A stretch of DNA of 64,000 nucleotides. Source: Synanceia verrucosa (taxonomy: Eukaryota > Chordata > Actinopteri > Perciformes > Synanceiidae). Every line of letters starts with the position of its first letter. The stretch's first letter is position 1. The stretch covers positions 665,001-729,000 of the forward strand of contig CM056555.1 of assembly GCA_029721515.1 (NCBI GenBank). The letters are read 5' to 3'. A program made the position numbers and the translations under genes. The notes under the pieces were generated by a model. It searched no databases. It was not told where the DNA came from and saw nothing but the letters and a program-made list of their open reading frames with translations. Below, piece by piece: positions 35,056-47,700 of this stretch.

Positions 35056-35985
35056 AGTTTTGAACAGGCAGTTAACAGAAAACAGAGATATGTAAAAGTG
35101 CAGCAGAATAATTTAAAAGGAGATCATGATTGTTGTGCTGTGTAATGAATGAACATTACAGCATCACTTCAGAGCTACTGTATCACTTAAAGAACATCAA
35201 AGCTCAAGAAAATTACACTGAAATAGAGATATACTAAAAAACAAAACAAAACAAAAAGGCGCACAGTTTACTGCAGAACACCATCAAAAAGATTAGAAAA
35301 GACTGTAGCCATCCGATCATAAATGGTGTTTTTACAATAAAATGCTCTCATTTGACAGCATTGAGTCAAGGCCGGCTGGATGATGGGGAGCAAGTGAATC
35401 TACAAACTAGACTTCCTTAAATCCTAATTTTTGCCAACACTCTTATAAATTAATGATTCACAGAAAAAATAAAATGATTAATTGTCTCCCAGCTGATTAA
35501 GTCAGTGCTTATTCTAGTCCACTGGGCGCAGACATAACTCACAGCTTGAACCAATAATAGGCACAGTGACCGAGGCTGGAGGCCCAGGCCTCTCTTAATT
35601 ATTACACCACTCATGGCAGCGTTAGCATTGAGCGGGCTGAACTGTAGCCTGTGAGAAAACACATAAACACACACACTCACACATAGCAGTTTTATTTTAA
35701 TTCCCCATGATCATAAGAGTGGAAGGTGAGCGACGCTGTGGGTTCAAGTCCCAGAGCGAGCTGTTCTTTATCCCAGATGAGATGCTCAGTGCTGGGCATC
35801 TCTTCCTCTAGCAGCCCCTCCTCCCAGAAAACTCGTCCATATATCCTTCTCTCGACATTTATAGCATGAGCTGACGAACTGTTGTGTTATCTGCACACAT
35901 GTGCTCTTCCTGTTTTTCTCTCTCACATATGCACGTTCTACATACTTTACACTTTCACATTTAGATGATAAAGACAACTATAAAT
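35056..35985. other. No gene seen
   Basis: Non-coding sequence with no recognised exon. Confidence 0.4.
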
Positions 35986-36205
35986 GATCACCACTTTTTC
36001 TCCACATTCTGTTTCTTTGTCTGTTTGTCTCGATCGTCTCCACTTCCTGTTTTGATCTCTGTGGTGTATACTGTCTCTTTATGCTCTGACTACAAATCCC
36101 AGAAGCCCCAACATTACTCACAGGCTGTGTGAGAGCGCCCTCTTGTGCCTGCTGCTGAAAAACCACTTTGATGTATATATAAGTCAATGGCACTCAAAGA
36201 GTTAA
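35986..36205 (+). mobile_element. TTAA-type MITE, copy 3 (left-truncated)
   Basis: Starts inside the core at ATCACCACTTTTTCTCC and ends GTCAATGGCACTCAAAGAGT plus TAA, an intact right terminus at 36202-36205. Confidence 0.85.
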
Positions 36206-36954
36206 TTTAAATTATTCATCGCAATTATATTTATGACTTCCACACATGGTGTTAGTGGTATTATCTTGTTATCTTTTAGGAGCATTTGCTGTTGTAGCCT
36301 TGGCAGTTATCCATCAGACATTCATCCAGATTCAACAGTCTGGCTTTTGACGTCAGTAATATTTAATTGGAAAATAAAGGGAATAACAAATGTTTGACTT
36401 CCTCTGGGTTTTGCTCACTTTCGGTCAAACGCTATGCTCTTTCCACACATGCTATTTTGGGTTTCTTTTGCCCACAGACAAGCCACAGTAGCTGCTGCCC
36501 ACCCTCAGAGCAGCCGTCACAGCAGTTTGTGAACTGGAGCGTGTGCAGTACCACATGTGAGGCTGAATAGCAGGGTATGAATCTGGAAAAAAATCTTGAA
36601 TTTATGTAAATTGTAAAGCACAGAAAGAAATGTGAGTGCTACCTCATGAGGAGATATGCAAATATGGTGCTTTTGAGTGTCAAACATGTCAAAGGAAGTC
36701 CCAGCCAGTTCAGAGAAATGGAATAGAAAAGAGAGTTTGGAGGTCTTTAAAGGCGGGCTGCAGCTTAACACACCAGTCCAGATTCAGTGGAGCCAAAGAA
36801 ACAATTTAAGAGAGCTGTGCTGGAAAAACTGGTGTGATGATGGCAGTTATGACACCCTTTTAACGACAACGACTGCTAATGTCAAACCATCATGGCCCAG
36901 TGCCGATGGGAAGAAGTTAATGCACATGTAAAAAGTGAGAACTGACACCTTTTG
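36206..36954. other. No gene seen
   Basis: Non-coding; frames at 36517-36931 show no protein family features. Confidence 0.4.
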
Positions 36955-37290
36955 TTAACTCTTTGAGTGTCAGCTGTTTTATAAAACAGGAAGTGTCTTG
37001 TTCCAGTGTTTTTGTCCATTTTGAGTCATATTTCTAGACCCACAGAATATTTAGTACTATGTCTCTGAAAACAGTGAATAGCTCAAATGAAAGAAGAGAC
37101 TCTCTATTTCATCATGAAAAAAATGTTTGTTTTTACCTTGTTCCATTCTTGTTTTATCAGAGGTAGAGTAGAGGACACTTTCACCAAAATCACCACTTTT
37201 TCTCCACATTCTGTTTGTTTTGCTCTCTAATCTCGATCGTCTCCACTTCCTGTTTTGATCTCTGCTGTGTATACTGTCTCTTTATTCTCT
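36955..37290 (+). mobile_element. TTAA-type MITE, copy 4 (right-truncated)
   Basis: Intact left end TTAACTCTTTGAGTGTCAG, followed by the core to GTATACTGTCTCTTTATTCT, then unrelated sequence. Confidence 0.85.
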
Positions 37291-40238
37291 GTCATCGATG
37301 CCCTTCTGAAAAGCCATGGTGGCCTTGAAGCCCCGCCCACACTGCCCCAGCTGATTTCATTGTTTTCTCATGTGCCTCTTTTCTGTCGATAGAGGTGATT
37401 TTTAGTGTCTTTTCTTTGGATTCTGTGAAACACTGCTCTCTGAACCAGTGGTGGGTTTGACTCCTTAGCCTGGTTCTTGACAGATTGTTGAGGGGATGCT
37501 CCTAACGCTGGCTCATTACCCCGCTCTGTAGTCAACTTTTAAGTTTTGGTGACCCCAAAAAATTGACGACTCCAAAGGCAATGTTGTCCTACCTCAAAAT
37601 CATTCAATTCCAGAGGTCAATTATTAGGATTTCAGTCAACATGGCCATCCTGTATTTATCATACAAGGTCACTGAATTGAGAACGTCAGCGTCGTGTCTG
37701 ATATAGTAGAGTTTCAGTTTTATTGGTTGAGGTTTGGAGATCTTCTGCTGTTGCCACCAGAATGAAATGTGAATGTTTTTTGCTCTTTGGTAGAAAGTAG
37801 TTCTGTTTGGAGTGAGGTCAAAGATATTGTTTCTGGGAAGACGTTTCTGTTTTTCAATACTTTGAAAATCCATTTATCTCCATTCTGGTGTGGTGTTTGC
37901 AGACATCTCAGAGATATAGAGCAAACTACCAGCATGATGAGATACGCACCGATGTGGGTGGTAAAAAAGTGAAGGTATCATTTTCACAAACTCAAACTTA
38001 CTAGTCAGTGCTGCTTTGGAAAGAGCTGATATTTTCAGAGGAATCATTTTGGAATTGTTGGCTCTTGGGATTCCTCGCATGGCAGCGAGGCAAAGATCAC
38101 TGATATCTCTGAGAGATTCTTGGATATTACAATCAGAGGACATCTGCTGCTACTAATGCTCTCCCTGAGGACTTACAAGGACTGAATATTAAGGAATGAG
38201 TGGTCATGGTGTAGATTAAGAAAACACTTGAGTTTATATTTAATCATATGCATGCTTGCACTAATATTCTGAGGCACGACGTTTGGATTTAAAGGGGAAA
38301 AACAAAAACCTCTCCACCCCACATTCATAATCATTGTCATGACACACTGACACATGGGATCCTAACATGATGTGATGGATGACAGATGACCTTTAAATTC
38401 TGGAACCTCCATCTAAACTCTACGATCTCAGAAAAAGCCTCTCCACCAACCTGTATATTTTCATGATTCTTCCTTTTTAAACTGTCGATACAACAGCCTG
38501 TAGCTGAGTCTTTCATCGCTGTTGCCAGTTCATTTTATCCACAACTCAATCCATCTTCATATTCACTGCCGGGTTGTAATTTGTGTACTGAGGTTTATTG
38601 CACTTAGACAAGAAAATGTGGTTATTCTGTGGGCTCCAAGCTTAATATCATGCAGCTTTAATTTCCTCACATCTCCTGTCGGACAAAAAGACCCTTACAG
38701 TTTGGTGTGTTTTTGCAAATGCAGTGTGATATGTGTGTGCATGCATTGTTAAATACAAATCAATAAACAGATATTAATCGATGAATCCTTTGAAGTCTAA
38801 TTTGCTAACAATGCATCATCCAAGACACACAAACAATACTGAAAAGAAGCACATATTACAGAAGAGAATCATTGATTTTTGCACATAGATTTGTACTTTG
38901 AAATGCACAGATACATGCAATATTTGCACACACACACACACACATATAATCACACAGAGTGGGGGCTGGCGCTCTACATCCCAGTGAGTGCATGTAAATT
39001 TAGCAAAAATACATGCAGCCCCGTACAGTATAAGCCTCTTACAATATAATTAACCAACAAACAGCACTGTGGACTAGAATATGATGATACGGCACATTTC
39101 TCCGATGTTCCCTCCAAAACATAAAACAACTGCATGCAATTTGATAAATAAGCCCGATGAAAATGAGTTGACACGTAGACGCTGATAAACAGAAACACTG
39201 TGAGTTTTGCAGCAGAACACGAAACAATTTCGGAGATCATCGCTGAACTGTGCTGTAAAGAAAATAGTGTAATCTGAAGAGTGTTTAGCCTCAGGCTATA
39301 ATGTGTTCTCTGTGTTTATAAGGCAAATACCGTTAATACAACACGACTCCCAGACTGAGGTAGAAGGTGGTTTATACGGCTTCATAAGGACTTTTGTCTC
39401 GTTATCTTTTTATTGTCCGTGGTGAAGCCTTATTGTCTTATTGACTCTGCTGCACTCAAAGTGTTTCCTTTCTCTTTTCTTCGGTGCAGATTAACATCAG
39501 CCTCAGCTGTCCGAAGCCTGAACTCTGCTCCAGTCAAACAGGAAGTTCCTCGCTCATGACACAGCCAAAAAAAACCTCTTGCTGTTTTACAGTTTTTCTC
39601 CATTGGTTTGACTCATTTCCTGACAAACAGAAATTCTCCAGACTCTAAAATAATTTGGCAAACAGTCTCACAGTTCAGCACAACACCAGAGCTCCCCCAA
39701 AATAGTTCACTCATGTGTCAAAACTAAATTCCTGTCTCATATGAATAGTCAGTGCCTTGTGCACAATGCATCGTCCCTTTGGCATTGTGTCAGCACTGAG
39801 GTCAAAATGTTTACATGTCTCTATGGCAGAGGACCATTGGAATGTCCCTTTAGTCCCCCTCTCAGTCTGAGCCCTGTCCTTCACTGACTGACTGATCTAG
39901 CTAGTTGCCTTGTTCATTTACCTGGCCAGGTGCCTCTATGATCAGAAACTGTTTGACAGCAGGTAATCATGGAGAACACCTGTCAGGTAGATAAACCACT
40001 TGTTCGATCCTCCTTCGTTAAAGTTCTAGTTTCACCTGACTGTCAGTTACTGTCATCAGTTTATCAAACATTCCAACAGATTCATAAATGCTAGTCATGG
40101 TATTTTGTTCCTGACGAATCATGACAACTAAACAGACTCTTGTTCAGCGGATGACTGGTGCAGTGAAATGATGAGAGAACAACCATTAAACTGAGAACGA
40201 ACTATCACTTTAGATGATCTGTTCACTTGGAACTTGTG
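37291..40238. other. No gene seen
   Basis: About 3 kb of non-coding sequence. Overlapping minus-strand frames at 37604-38143 caught my eye, but I recognise no domain in them. A short CA tract lies at about 38927-38943. Confidence 0.4.
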
Positions 40239-40316
40239 CTAACTGTAGGCTAACTGTGTTAAATGTAGGCTAACTGTAGGCTAACTGTGTTAAATGTAGG
40301 CTAACTGTAGGCTAAC
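40239..40316. repeat. 31-bp tandem repeat, 2.5 units
   Basis: Unit GCTAACTGTAGGCTAACTGT then GTTAAATGTAG, two exact copies plus a partial third. Confidence 0.9.
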
Positions 40317-42305
40317 ATAAAAGAGACACCAGCGTAGCATATGGGGATTGGACATACTGAACTGCCAGATTCAAGCAAACAAGACGATATCAAAAAAGCA
40401 ACCTGTTGGGAAGACTGAACAGTGACTGTGTTTCTAAAGGGAGGATAGTGGAGCTGCATGCATTCATAATCATTAGAAGATTCTGGAAACATTCACACTC
40501 AGCTCTGCTGCTTCGTGTCTTTGACTAAACATTTTATAACCTTTAGGTATAACTGCCCTCCAGAGAGACAGAGTCTTGTATATGCATGTGGTTTTTAATT
40601 TCCACTGTTTAAACCCACAGGGAGGAAAGTGGGAGCCAAGTCTTCCCTAATATTCCTTTATGAGATTCTGTGTATTTCTCTATGAGGGCACCGTCAGAGG
40701 GGTTAGGCATGTGAAGCTGAAAAGCCGCTGTAAGCTGAAAGAAAAGTTTCCTTAAATGCTTAGCCAGGAGTTTGGCCGGAGAACATGATGCAGGAAGGAG
40801 CCAGTAAGGAAAACTAGACTTAAAATAACATAGCATATACGTTCAAACAGAGAACAGCAGCCTGACTGCAGTCAGTACACGACATCACTGCTGGTTTTTA
40901 TTTTTACATCCAGTTTCACTTTGAGTGTAATTATTTGTTCTAATGAATTGAAATATGTTACCAGTTTGGGTCGTGCTGGTGCCTTTATTTCTGGTTCCTG
41001 GGTTAATATTTATTATCGATTGTTTACAGACTTTATTTTATTCACACTTTCAGCAGTCCAGAGGACTGTTACACAAAACTAGGATAAAGGATTAAGCCTG
41101 GATATCTGAAAATGATATTATATTTAGGGCTGCCTCTGCGTTAACACGATTCAGTGGGAAGTCTAATTGGACAAACTGCCTGAAATACGTAGAAACTATT
41201 ATAACTAAGAATGCAGCAATCAAACGTGCTGATAAAATTAGATAAGCCTCGTAAGTGATCGATGGCGGGGTCTATTTGAAGAATGCAATGTAACACCATG
41301 TGCGACCAGTTGAGACTGGACCCTCTTGTTTTGGATTGGTTGAACCCAGCTCAGTCACTTAAACCTGGATTTCTGAATCCTGCTCTTGTCCAACGGGCCC
41401 CTGACGTCCTGAGCTACCAGCATAAACAAACAGAACTTTTGAGCGGCGGCGGTTTCAGTCTGCGTTTATTGCTGCTGGGGAGGATTTATTAAGGGCGGAG
41501 AATGATGACGGTCCATGGCTGTCCCCTGAAGAAAGGAGCGTTTGGACAGACTTGATGGGGATTCGCCTGAGGCTCTACTCAGGAACAGATGGAACAGCTG
41601 TCCTTGACACATACGCTGTGCACAAATGCTCACGCAGGCATGCACACAAAGACATGTACATGGACACGTACGTGCACATGCACACGCATGCACACACACT
41701 CAAGCTAATCCCGTCTATTGTTGCCTGAGGGCATAGTTTTGCAGAGGGAGAAGCTTTTCCACACTGGTGATGTATCCCAACCTCACATCTCCAGCTCTGC
41801 ACGACAGGTGGACAAGACCTCTTGTGAGTTTCAAATGTCTGTTTGCTTTTCGTAGATGTCTTTTTATTGGAACACAGCCCCCTTCAACTCTGCGGCATTT
41901 TGAAAGGAAAGCCCTTCGTTGGTGTATTCTTTGAGATGAACTCTATTTGTTTTATTTCTCCATTCAGCACAGCTGGAGAATCCTGCAGCACTTATTAACA
42001 TAGCAGGCTATTTAAAACAGACACTGCTTAAATTGTCTGAGAACAGATAAATCAATGTGTCACACACACACACACACGTAAACAGACACAGGGTCTTATG
42101 GGAAGTGTTGAGGTCGGTGAGTTACAGCAGCCATTAGGTTTTCACATGGAGCCTTTCTTGCATTGGTTGGTTTCTGTTGTTTCCCCTGAAATGGTTCATT
42201 CTTTTCCTCTGGTAGTGGATAAAACACACTAACACTCACATACATGTGGCTTCTGCCTTTAATGGGAATGAGCACACTCAGCAATCATTTTATGATGATG
42301 ATTTA
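40317..42305. other. No gene seen
   Basis: Non-coding. An alternating purine-pyrimidine patch with many CATGCACA motifs lies at 41635-41702, and a short CA tract at about 42060-42077. Confidence 0.4.
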
Positions 42306-42541
42306 TTGGTATTTATCTATATTTATCAGTATTTATCTATATTTATCAAAATTTATTGCTATTTATCTATATTTATCAGTATTTATCTGTATTTATATTT
42401 ATCTGTATTTATCTATAACCTATTTGTCAGTATTTATCTATATTTATATTTGTCTGTATGTATCTATATTTATCTATATTTATCTGTATTTATCAATATT
42501 TATCAGTATTTATCAGTATTTTATCAGTAGCCTATTTATCG
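42306..42541. repeat. TATTTATC-type imperfect microsatellite
   Basis: Repeats of TATTTATC with CAG, TAT or TGT variants. Two overlapping plus-strand open frames rich in Y, I, L and S are artefacts. Confidence 0.9.
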
Positions 42542-43260
42542 GGTGCAACTTTGATCAGCAGTGGTGGAAACACAACAATTTTTTTCCCCTTTTTTCTTCT
42601 TTCTTTGTCAACTCGATCACAAATTCCATAAAAAGTCTGTCATCTTGATACAGAATTTAAATAAGTAACATGTAAAAAGAAATAACCACCAGCCTGCATG
42701 ATGCTTTCTACACTAATGTTTGTGCTGTTGAATATGACACACTAGGAAGAAACATAGAGGCTTCCAAACTCATCTAGTGGTGATAATAATAATAAAAAAG
42801 AGTCCATCACTCATTTCAGAGGGTTTTTTTTTTGTATTTACAGAAACCTGCATGTGTTAATTCAGGAGAGCAGGAGATGCAGTTTGATCCTTGGTGGCCT
42901 TAAAATGGAGAAATCATAATGCAGTCTGCAGGAAACATAATGCAGCCTATACATCAGTACTATATGGTTCACTAGCACATGCAGCTGGTGCTCCTTTTAT
43001 TTTTTTCACCTCTTAGACAGCCTGAGTCCACATGTTGTGTCTAAAAGTTGTGTCAAAGCAAATCCAGAAGAGTACGACAGGATTTAGACATCCTGGGAGA
43101 AAGAGTGTGCTATAAAAGGAGATCATCATCATCGGCCATACAGTCTGATTCACCCAGCTATCATGGAAAGCTTTTTAGAGCATATGTTTCAAAAGCTTCA
43201 CAGGCAACTTTATGGTATCTAGTGGTATAAAAGCCAGCAGGAAATGAAGTCTGACTCTGT
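42542..43260. other. No gene seen
   Basis: Non-coding sequence. Confidence 0.4.
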
Positions 43261-43445
43261 GAGAAAAAGAGTTTACTTTTCACTTGATTTATTACCTCAG
43301 TAAACATGAGTTTATGGTCTCAATCACTAGTTTCATGTTCATTTAGTAAATGATGGTCCCATTTAGAGTCAAACAGACCATGAAGGAGGCGGATGCTTTA
43401 GTGCGGTGCTACCCTGTGATTGACAGGTTGTTACTACAGTGGTTT
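43261..43445 (+). repeat. Interspersed repeat B, copy 1
   Basis: Shares AACATGAGTTTATGGTCTCA, GTTCATTTAGTAAATGATGG, AGAGTCAAACAGACCATGAA and GATTGACAGGTTG with 44699-44912. No coding capacity; class unknown. Confidence 0.65.
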
Positions 43446-44205
43446 TTGGGTCCAAAAAAGTCAAGATCTAGTCCACAAACCAGTCCATGTGAAACGTTAT
43501 ATAAGTTATATAATGAATACAAAGGACTGAACAAATGCATTTGTTATTAAAAAATTATCAAAAGTTAAAGTTATGAAAAGAAGCAAAAGTCACATTTCTT
43601 TAAAGTCTGAGCTGCTTATGTCTCATTATATCTGTATGTTTGTGAACGCTGCACACTTTCAGGAGGAATGTGTCCGCAGATCGACAGATGTTTCTATTCA
43701 TATCTTATGTTTTGAACCTTAACTGACATCTGAAGATCCTGATAATCTGTTCATGTCTGCCATCTCAAATGTTGCTGTAACGTTTTGTTTTTTTTTACGT
43801 TTTTTACATTTGACAAATTAATAAACATAATACACCAAAATGTGTGGTCTTAGAGTAGCAGAAAGGAGGAAAAAGGCAGATTATCCCTTTAAAGGCAGGA
43901 GAAGGAGCTAAATGAGTGACAGCTGTGATCGTGGGCGTGGAAAACCAGAATGGATCAGAACAGACCAGACAGACAAGAAATGCCTTCAAAAAGGAGATAT
44001 ATAAAATCTAATCCAGCACAAAGCATACAGCTAAAAGAAAAGTGCATTTGGAAGAATGACAGAGCCAGTTTGTATGCAAAACCAGCTGGATTTCCTGCTT
44101 GGGCGGCCATGTGCTGATCCCTGGAGTTGCTATGATTGATTCTCTTTTTAAATCTTCACCTCCTTTGCCTGGATTTAACCCTCAACTTCTGTCTTCACTT
44201 TACAG

Positions 44206-44238
44206 GAGCTTGTCATTTGCCCAGAGGAACCGTCTCCA
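44206..44238 (+). other. Candidate 33-nt microexon
   Basis: A pyrimidine-rich acceptor (TTCTGTCTTCACTTTACAG) is followed after 33 nt by a perfect GTAAGT donor. The insert has no stop in the first frame, where it reads ELVICPEEPSP. Both sites are strong but nothing else confirms a transcript. Confidence 0.25.
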
Positions 44239-44698
44239 GTAAGTCTGCTGCTTTACTGGACTCTCTGTTGACTGATTGACACTGGTTGGCCTTTCATTCA
44301 CAAACCTGTTTCTGAACTGACAAAAACCCAGAGTCCACCTGGGTTATATGATCATTATTTTTCTCACATTATTATGTCACTTTTGGTTTTTAATCCACTA
44401 ATTCACAATCTGTCCATGCATCATTTATATTTAGTTGTGAATTGATTAAAAAAATAGGGATTAACTGTTAAAATAATTGCTTTATTATTTGTGATGAAAT
44501 TTGTACTAACTCAACACTGTTATATTAATTATTGGAATAATATCAGAAAGAGTGAAAGAAGCCCAGTAATTTCTACACAGTCCTTTTTTTAATCAGTTTT
44601 GTCTTCTGCTTTTGGGACAGAGGCAGAAGTCGATGCTCGAGTGTCTTAAACCTCAGCTCCTCTGGCTGCTCAAAGAAATCTGATTGTATCGACATTTA

Positions 44699-44912
44699 TG
44701 AGAAAATGAGCCTACTTTTCACTTTTATTGCCTCAGTAAAAGTTGTAAACATGAGTTTATGGTCTCAGTCTCTAGTTTCAAGTCTTCTTCAATACAGCTT
44801 AATGTTCATTTAGTAAATGATGGTGTCATTTAGAGTCAAACAGACCATGAAGGAGGGGATGCTTTAGGGCGGGGCTACCTGCTGATTGACAGGTTGCTGC
44901 CACAGTGTTGTC
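44699..44912 (+). repeat. Interspersed repeat B, copy 2
   Basis: The most complete of three copies, in the same orientation as the other two. Confidence 0.65.
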
Positions 44913-45027
44913 CTCTCTGGAAGTTGTCCGTTTTTTTCATCTCGCAGTAACTACGTCCACTTCTTGTACACAGTCTATAAGCAGAACCATGATAGCTCTT
45001 CCAGCTCACCTTTTCTTTTAATACCTA

Positions 45028-45484
45028 TTAACTCACTGAGGTCCAGCCCTTTTATAAAACAGGAAGTGTCTTGTTCCAGTGTTTTTGTCCATTTTCAGTC
45101 ATATTTCTAGACTCACAGAATATTTAGTACTATGACTCTGAAAACAGTGAATAGCTCAAATGAAAGAAGAGACTCTCTATTTCATCATAAAAAAATGTTT
45201 GTTTTTACCTTGTTCCATTCTTGTTTTATCAGAGGTAGAGTAGAGGACACTTTCACCAAAATCACCACTTTTTCTCCACATTCTGTTTGTTTTGCTCTCT
45301 AATCTCGATCGTCTCCACTTCCTGTTTTGATCTCTGTGGTGTATACCGTCTCTTTATGCTCTGACTACATCTCCCAGAAGCCCCAGCATTACGCACAGGC
45401 TGTGTGAGAGCGCCCTCTAGTGCCCGCTGCTGAAAAAACACTTTGACGTGTGTGTGTATACGTCTATGGCAGTCAATGAGTTAA
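45028..45484 (+). mobile_element. TTAA-type MITE, copy 5 (full length)
   Basis: A complete copy of 457 bp bounded by TTAA on both sides (45028-45031 and 45481-45484). Left end TTAACTCACTGAGG, right end GGCAGTCAATGAGTTAA. Near the right end GACGTGTGTGTGTATACGTC forms an imperfect palindrome typical of the family. Confidence 0.88.
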
Positions 45485-45772
45485 TACCTACTTAATATTT
45501 AATATCTGCGCTACAAGAAACATACCCATGTCTGCAATTAAAATGTATTTTTTAAAGCTGGAAACATGGTATTAATATACATTTACATACAATATTAATC
45601 ACAATATTGCAGTTAATGTGGTTGGATTCATAAAAAAGAGGAAGTTAGATAAGGGATGGGTGAAGTATGAAATGAGTGGGCGTCATTCGAACACGCATTC
45701 CCCTGGTGAATATGTATGAGAGTCGATGCTTCCTAGTGGGACGGCAGACTGTTTCCAACCTCCTTTGATGTG

Positions 45773-45775
<3 letters not shown>

Positions 45776-45811
<36 letters not shown>
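45776..45811. repeat. (CA)n microsatellite
   Basis: About 17 CA units. Confidence 0.95.
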
Positions 45812-45812
<1 letters not shown>

Positions 45813-46135
45813 TCCCTTTGAACCCTGGCCAAGATGGTGGGTCACGAACACACAGCGTCCAAAAACCAGGACAGGAAACGAACTCTTGTTTCCATGTCAG
45901 AGCGAGGGGAAAAAGATGGAGAGGTGTGGCGTCTGTCGAGCCTTTTCTAGGACGTGCTTTGTGGAGGGTTGACAGTAAAAGTGTGTTTTGCACAGCTTGT
46001 GTAGTGTTTGCGTACTTCTTGTGCGTCTGTCTGTTGAATAGACTTCTTGTCATTGACCTAAAAACAGTGTGAGAGCCTGCCAGTGTCGCTTAAATCCTCT
46101 TTTCTTTTCCATTCCCCCAGTCTCTGTCTTTTAGT

Positions 46136-46191
46136 CGACGTGCACACGCACACGCCGTTGCCACGCACACAGCGTGTGCGTGTGCACGTCG
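46136..46191. repeat. Perfect inverted repeat, 20-bp arms
   Basis: Left arm CGACGTGCACACGCACACGC (46136-46155) and right arm GCGTGTGCGTGTGCACGTCG (46172-46191) are exact reverse complements around a 16-nt spacer. The arms alternate purine and pyrimidine. Confidence 0.93.
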
Positions 46192-46818
46192 GATGCTGTC
46201 TCTATTTAAACATCATACAGACTCACAAATGGCGTTCCTGCCAACGGAGATGAGAGCATAGTGTTCACAAAGACTCTTTCTCTCTCCCACTCTCCTTCTT
46301 CAGTCCCTCCTTTATACTTCCAGGCACCCGTGGGATATCATTAGTGTTATTACCGTATTGAGATAAATGAGAGCATGTGCGTCTCCATGTGTGATGGAGG
46401 TGGTGATGTCCAATCCAAACCCACCCTGAAGAGTGTTTTCTCCTGCCTGCATCCTCCATTAACTTCTCTTTATATGTATATAGTGCTGCATGGGAAAGGT
46501 ACAGCGTGGTGCTGCTGTGTTTTGTCAGCCAGAGTGATGTTGCATCACCAAATCTCTCCTTAAGGGGTGAGGGTTAAGCATAATTACGGCTGCCGCTTTC
46601 ATGTTTTCTCTCGCCTCGGCTCGGCTTCGACGGCACCGCTGGCCTTTCGCTTCGTATCAAAGGAGACTTTGGTCCTTTGGGGCTGCAGACCAGACTCACA
46701 TGACACAGTCAGATTAACGCAAACACATCCATCAGAATTTCATTTGACGATTTGCATCAGTTCTTTCTTTCTTTTTTTTTTTTTTAAATGTTGCATGTCT
46801 AATCTTGCACACCTTTTA
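46192..46818. other. No gene seen
   Basis: Non-coding sequence with a GC-richer patch near 46580-46690. Confidence 0.4.
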
Positions 46819-47700
46819 TTAACTCATTGACATATTTATACATCATTTAAAATCCAACGTGTGAGTGCCATTGACGTGTATATATAAGTCAAAGTGGTTT
46901 TTCAGCAGCAGGCACAAGAGGGCGCTCTGACCCCGAATTTCCATTGGATGTGGAATGTCATTTTCCGTCAATACCCACCAGATCCGCCTGCTGTGGCTCC
47001 GCCAGACAGCTGGAAACATGACAACGAGATCTCGCGACTTCACGTATAATCGCACGATATAGCGGGTCATATCGGAGCGTCAGTTAAGGAGAACCACCCT
47101 GTGTCCACTAAGCAGAAGGAAATTGATTACACTAGTCACCGCAAACACTAATTATTTTATTTTGAAAATAAACTGGATGTTTTATTTGATGTCCGTGCAT
47201 GACTTCCTGTCCCTTTCTGTGCTGAATTAATGCGCCGACATCCGACAAATATAGAAGCTCTGTTGATTTGTTTCAGCAGACGTCGGCACGTCGGCGGCGT
47301 TTTCAGTGGAAATTAGGGATCACGCAACCTGTGAGTAATGCTGGGGCTTCTGGGAGATGTAGTCAGAGCATAAAGAGACGGTATACACCACAGAGATCAA
47401 AACAGGAAGTGGAGACGATCGAGATTAGAGAGCAAAACAAACAGAATGTGGAGAAAAAGTGTTGATTTTGGTGAAAGTGTCCTCTACTCTACCTCTGATA
47501 AAACAAGAATGGAACAAGATAAAAACAAACATTTTTTTCATGATGAAATAGAGAGTCTCTTCTTTCATTTGAGCTATTCACTGTTTTCAGAGACATAGTA
47601 CTAAATATTCTGTGGGTCTAGAAATATGACTGAAAATGGACAAAAACACTGGAACAAGACACTTTCTGTTTTATAAAACGACTGGAATTCAAAGAGTTAA
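46819..47700 (-). mobile_element. TTAA-type MITE, copy 6, split by another element
   Basis: Reverse-oriented copy bounded by TTAA at 46819-46822 and 47697-47700. The family text runs to GAGGGCGCTC at 46927 and resumes at CGCAACCTGTGAGTAATG (47323 on). The interval is a separate insertion. The left end also carries about 38 bp not seen in other copies. Confidence 0.85.
46928..47322. mobile_element. 395-bp unclassified DNA transposon nested in the MITE
   Basis: Ends TGACCCCGAATTTCCATTG (left) and CAGTGGAAATTAGGGATCA (right); 16 of 19 positions are inverse-complementary. In uninterrupted MITE copies the insertion point reads GCGCTCTCACGC, so a 3-bp target such as TCA is possible. A PIF/Harbinger relation is only a guess. 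It is richer in CpG than its surroundings. Confidence 0.65.

Noticed and set aside
46492..46506. 15-nt exon candidate between TATATAG and GTACAG
   Set aside because: Weak donor and tiny size; nothing supports it.
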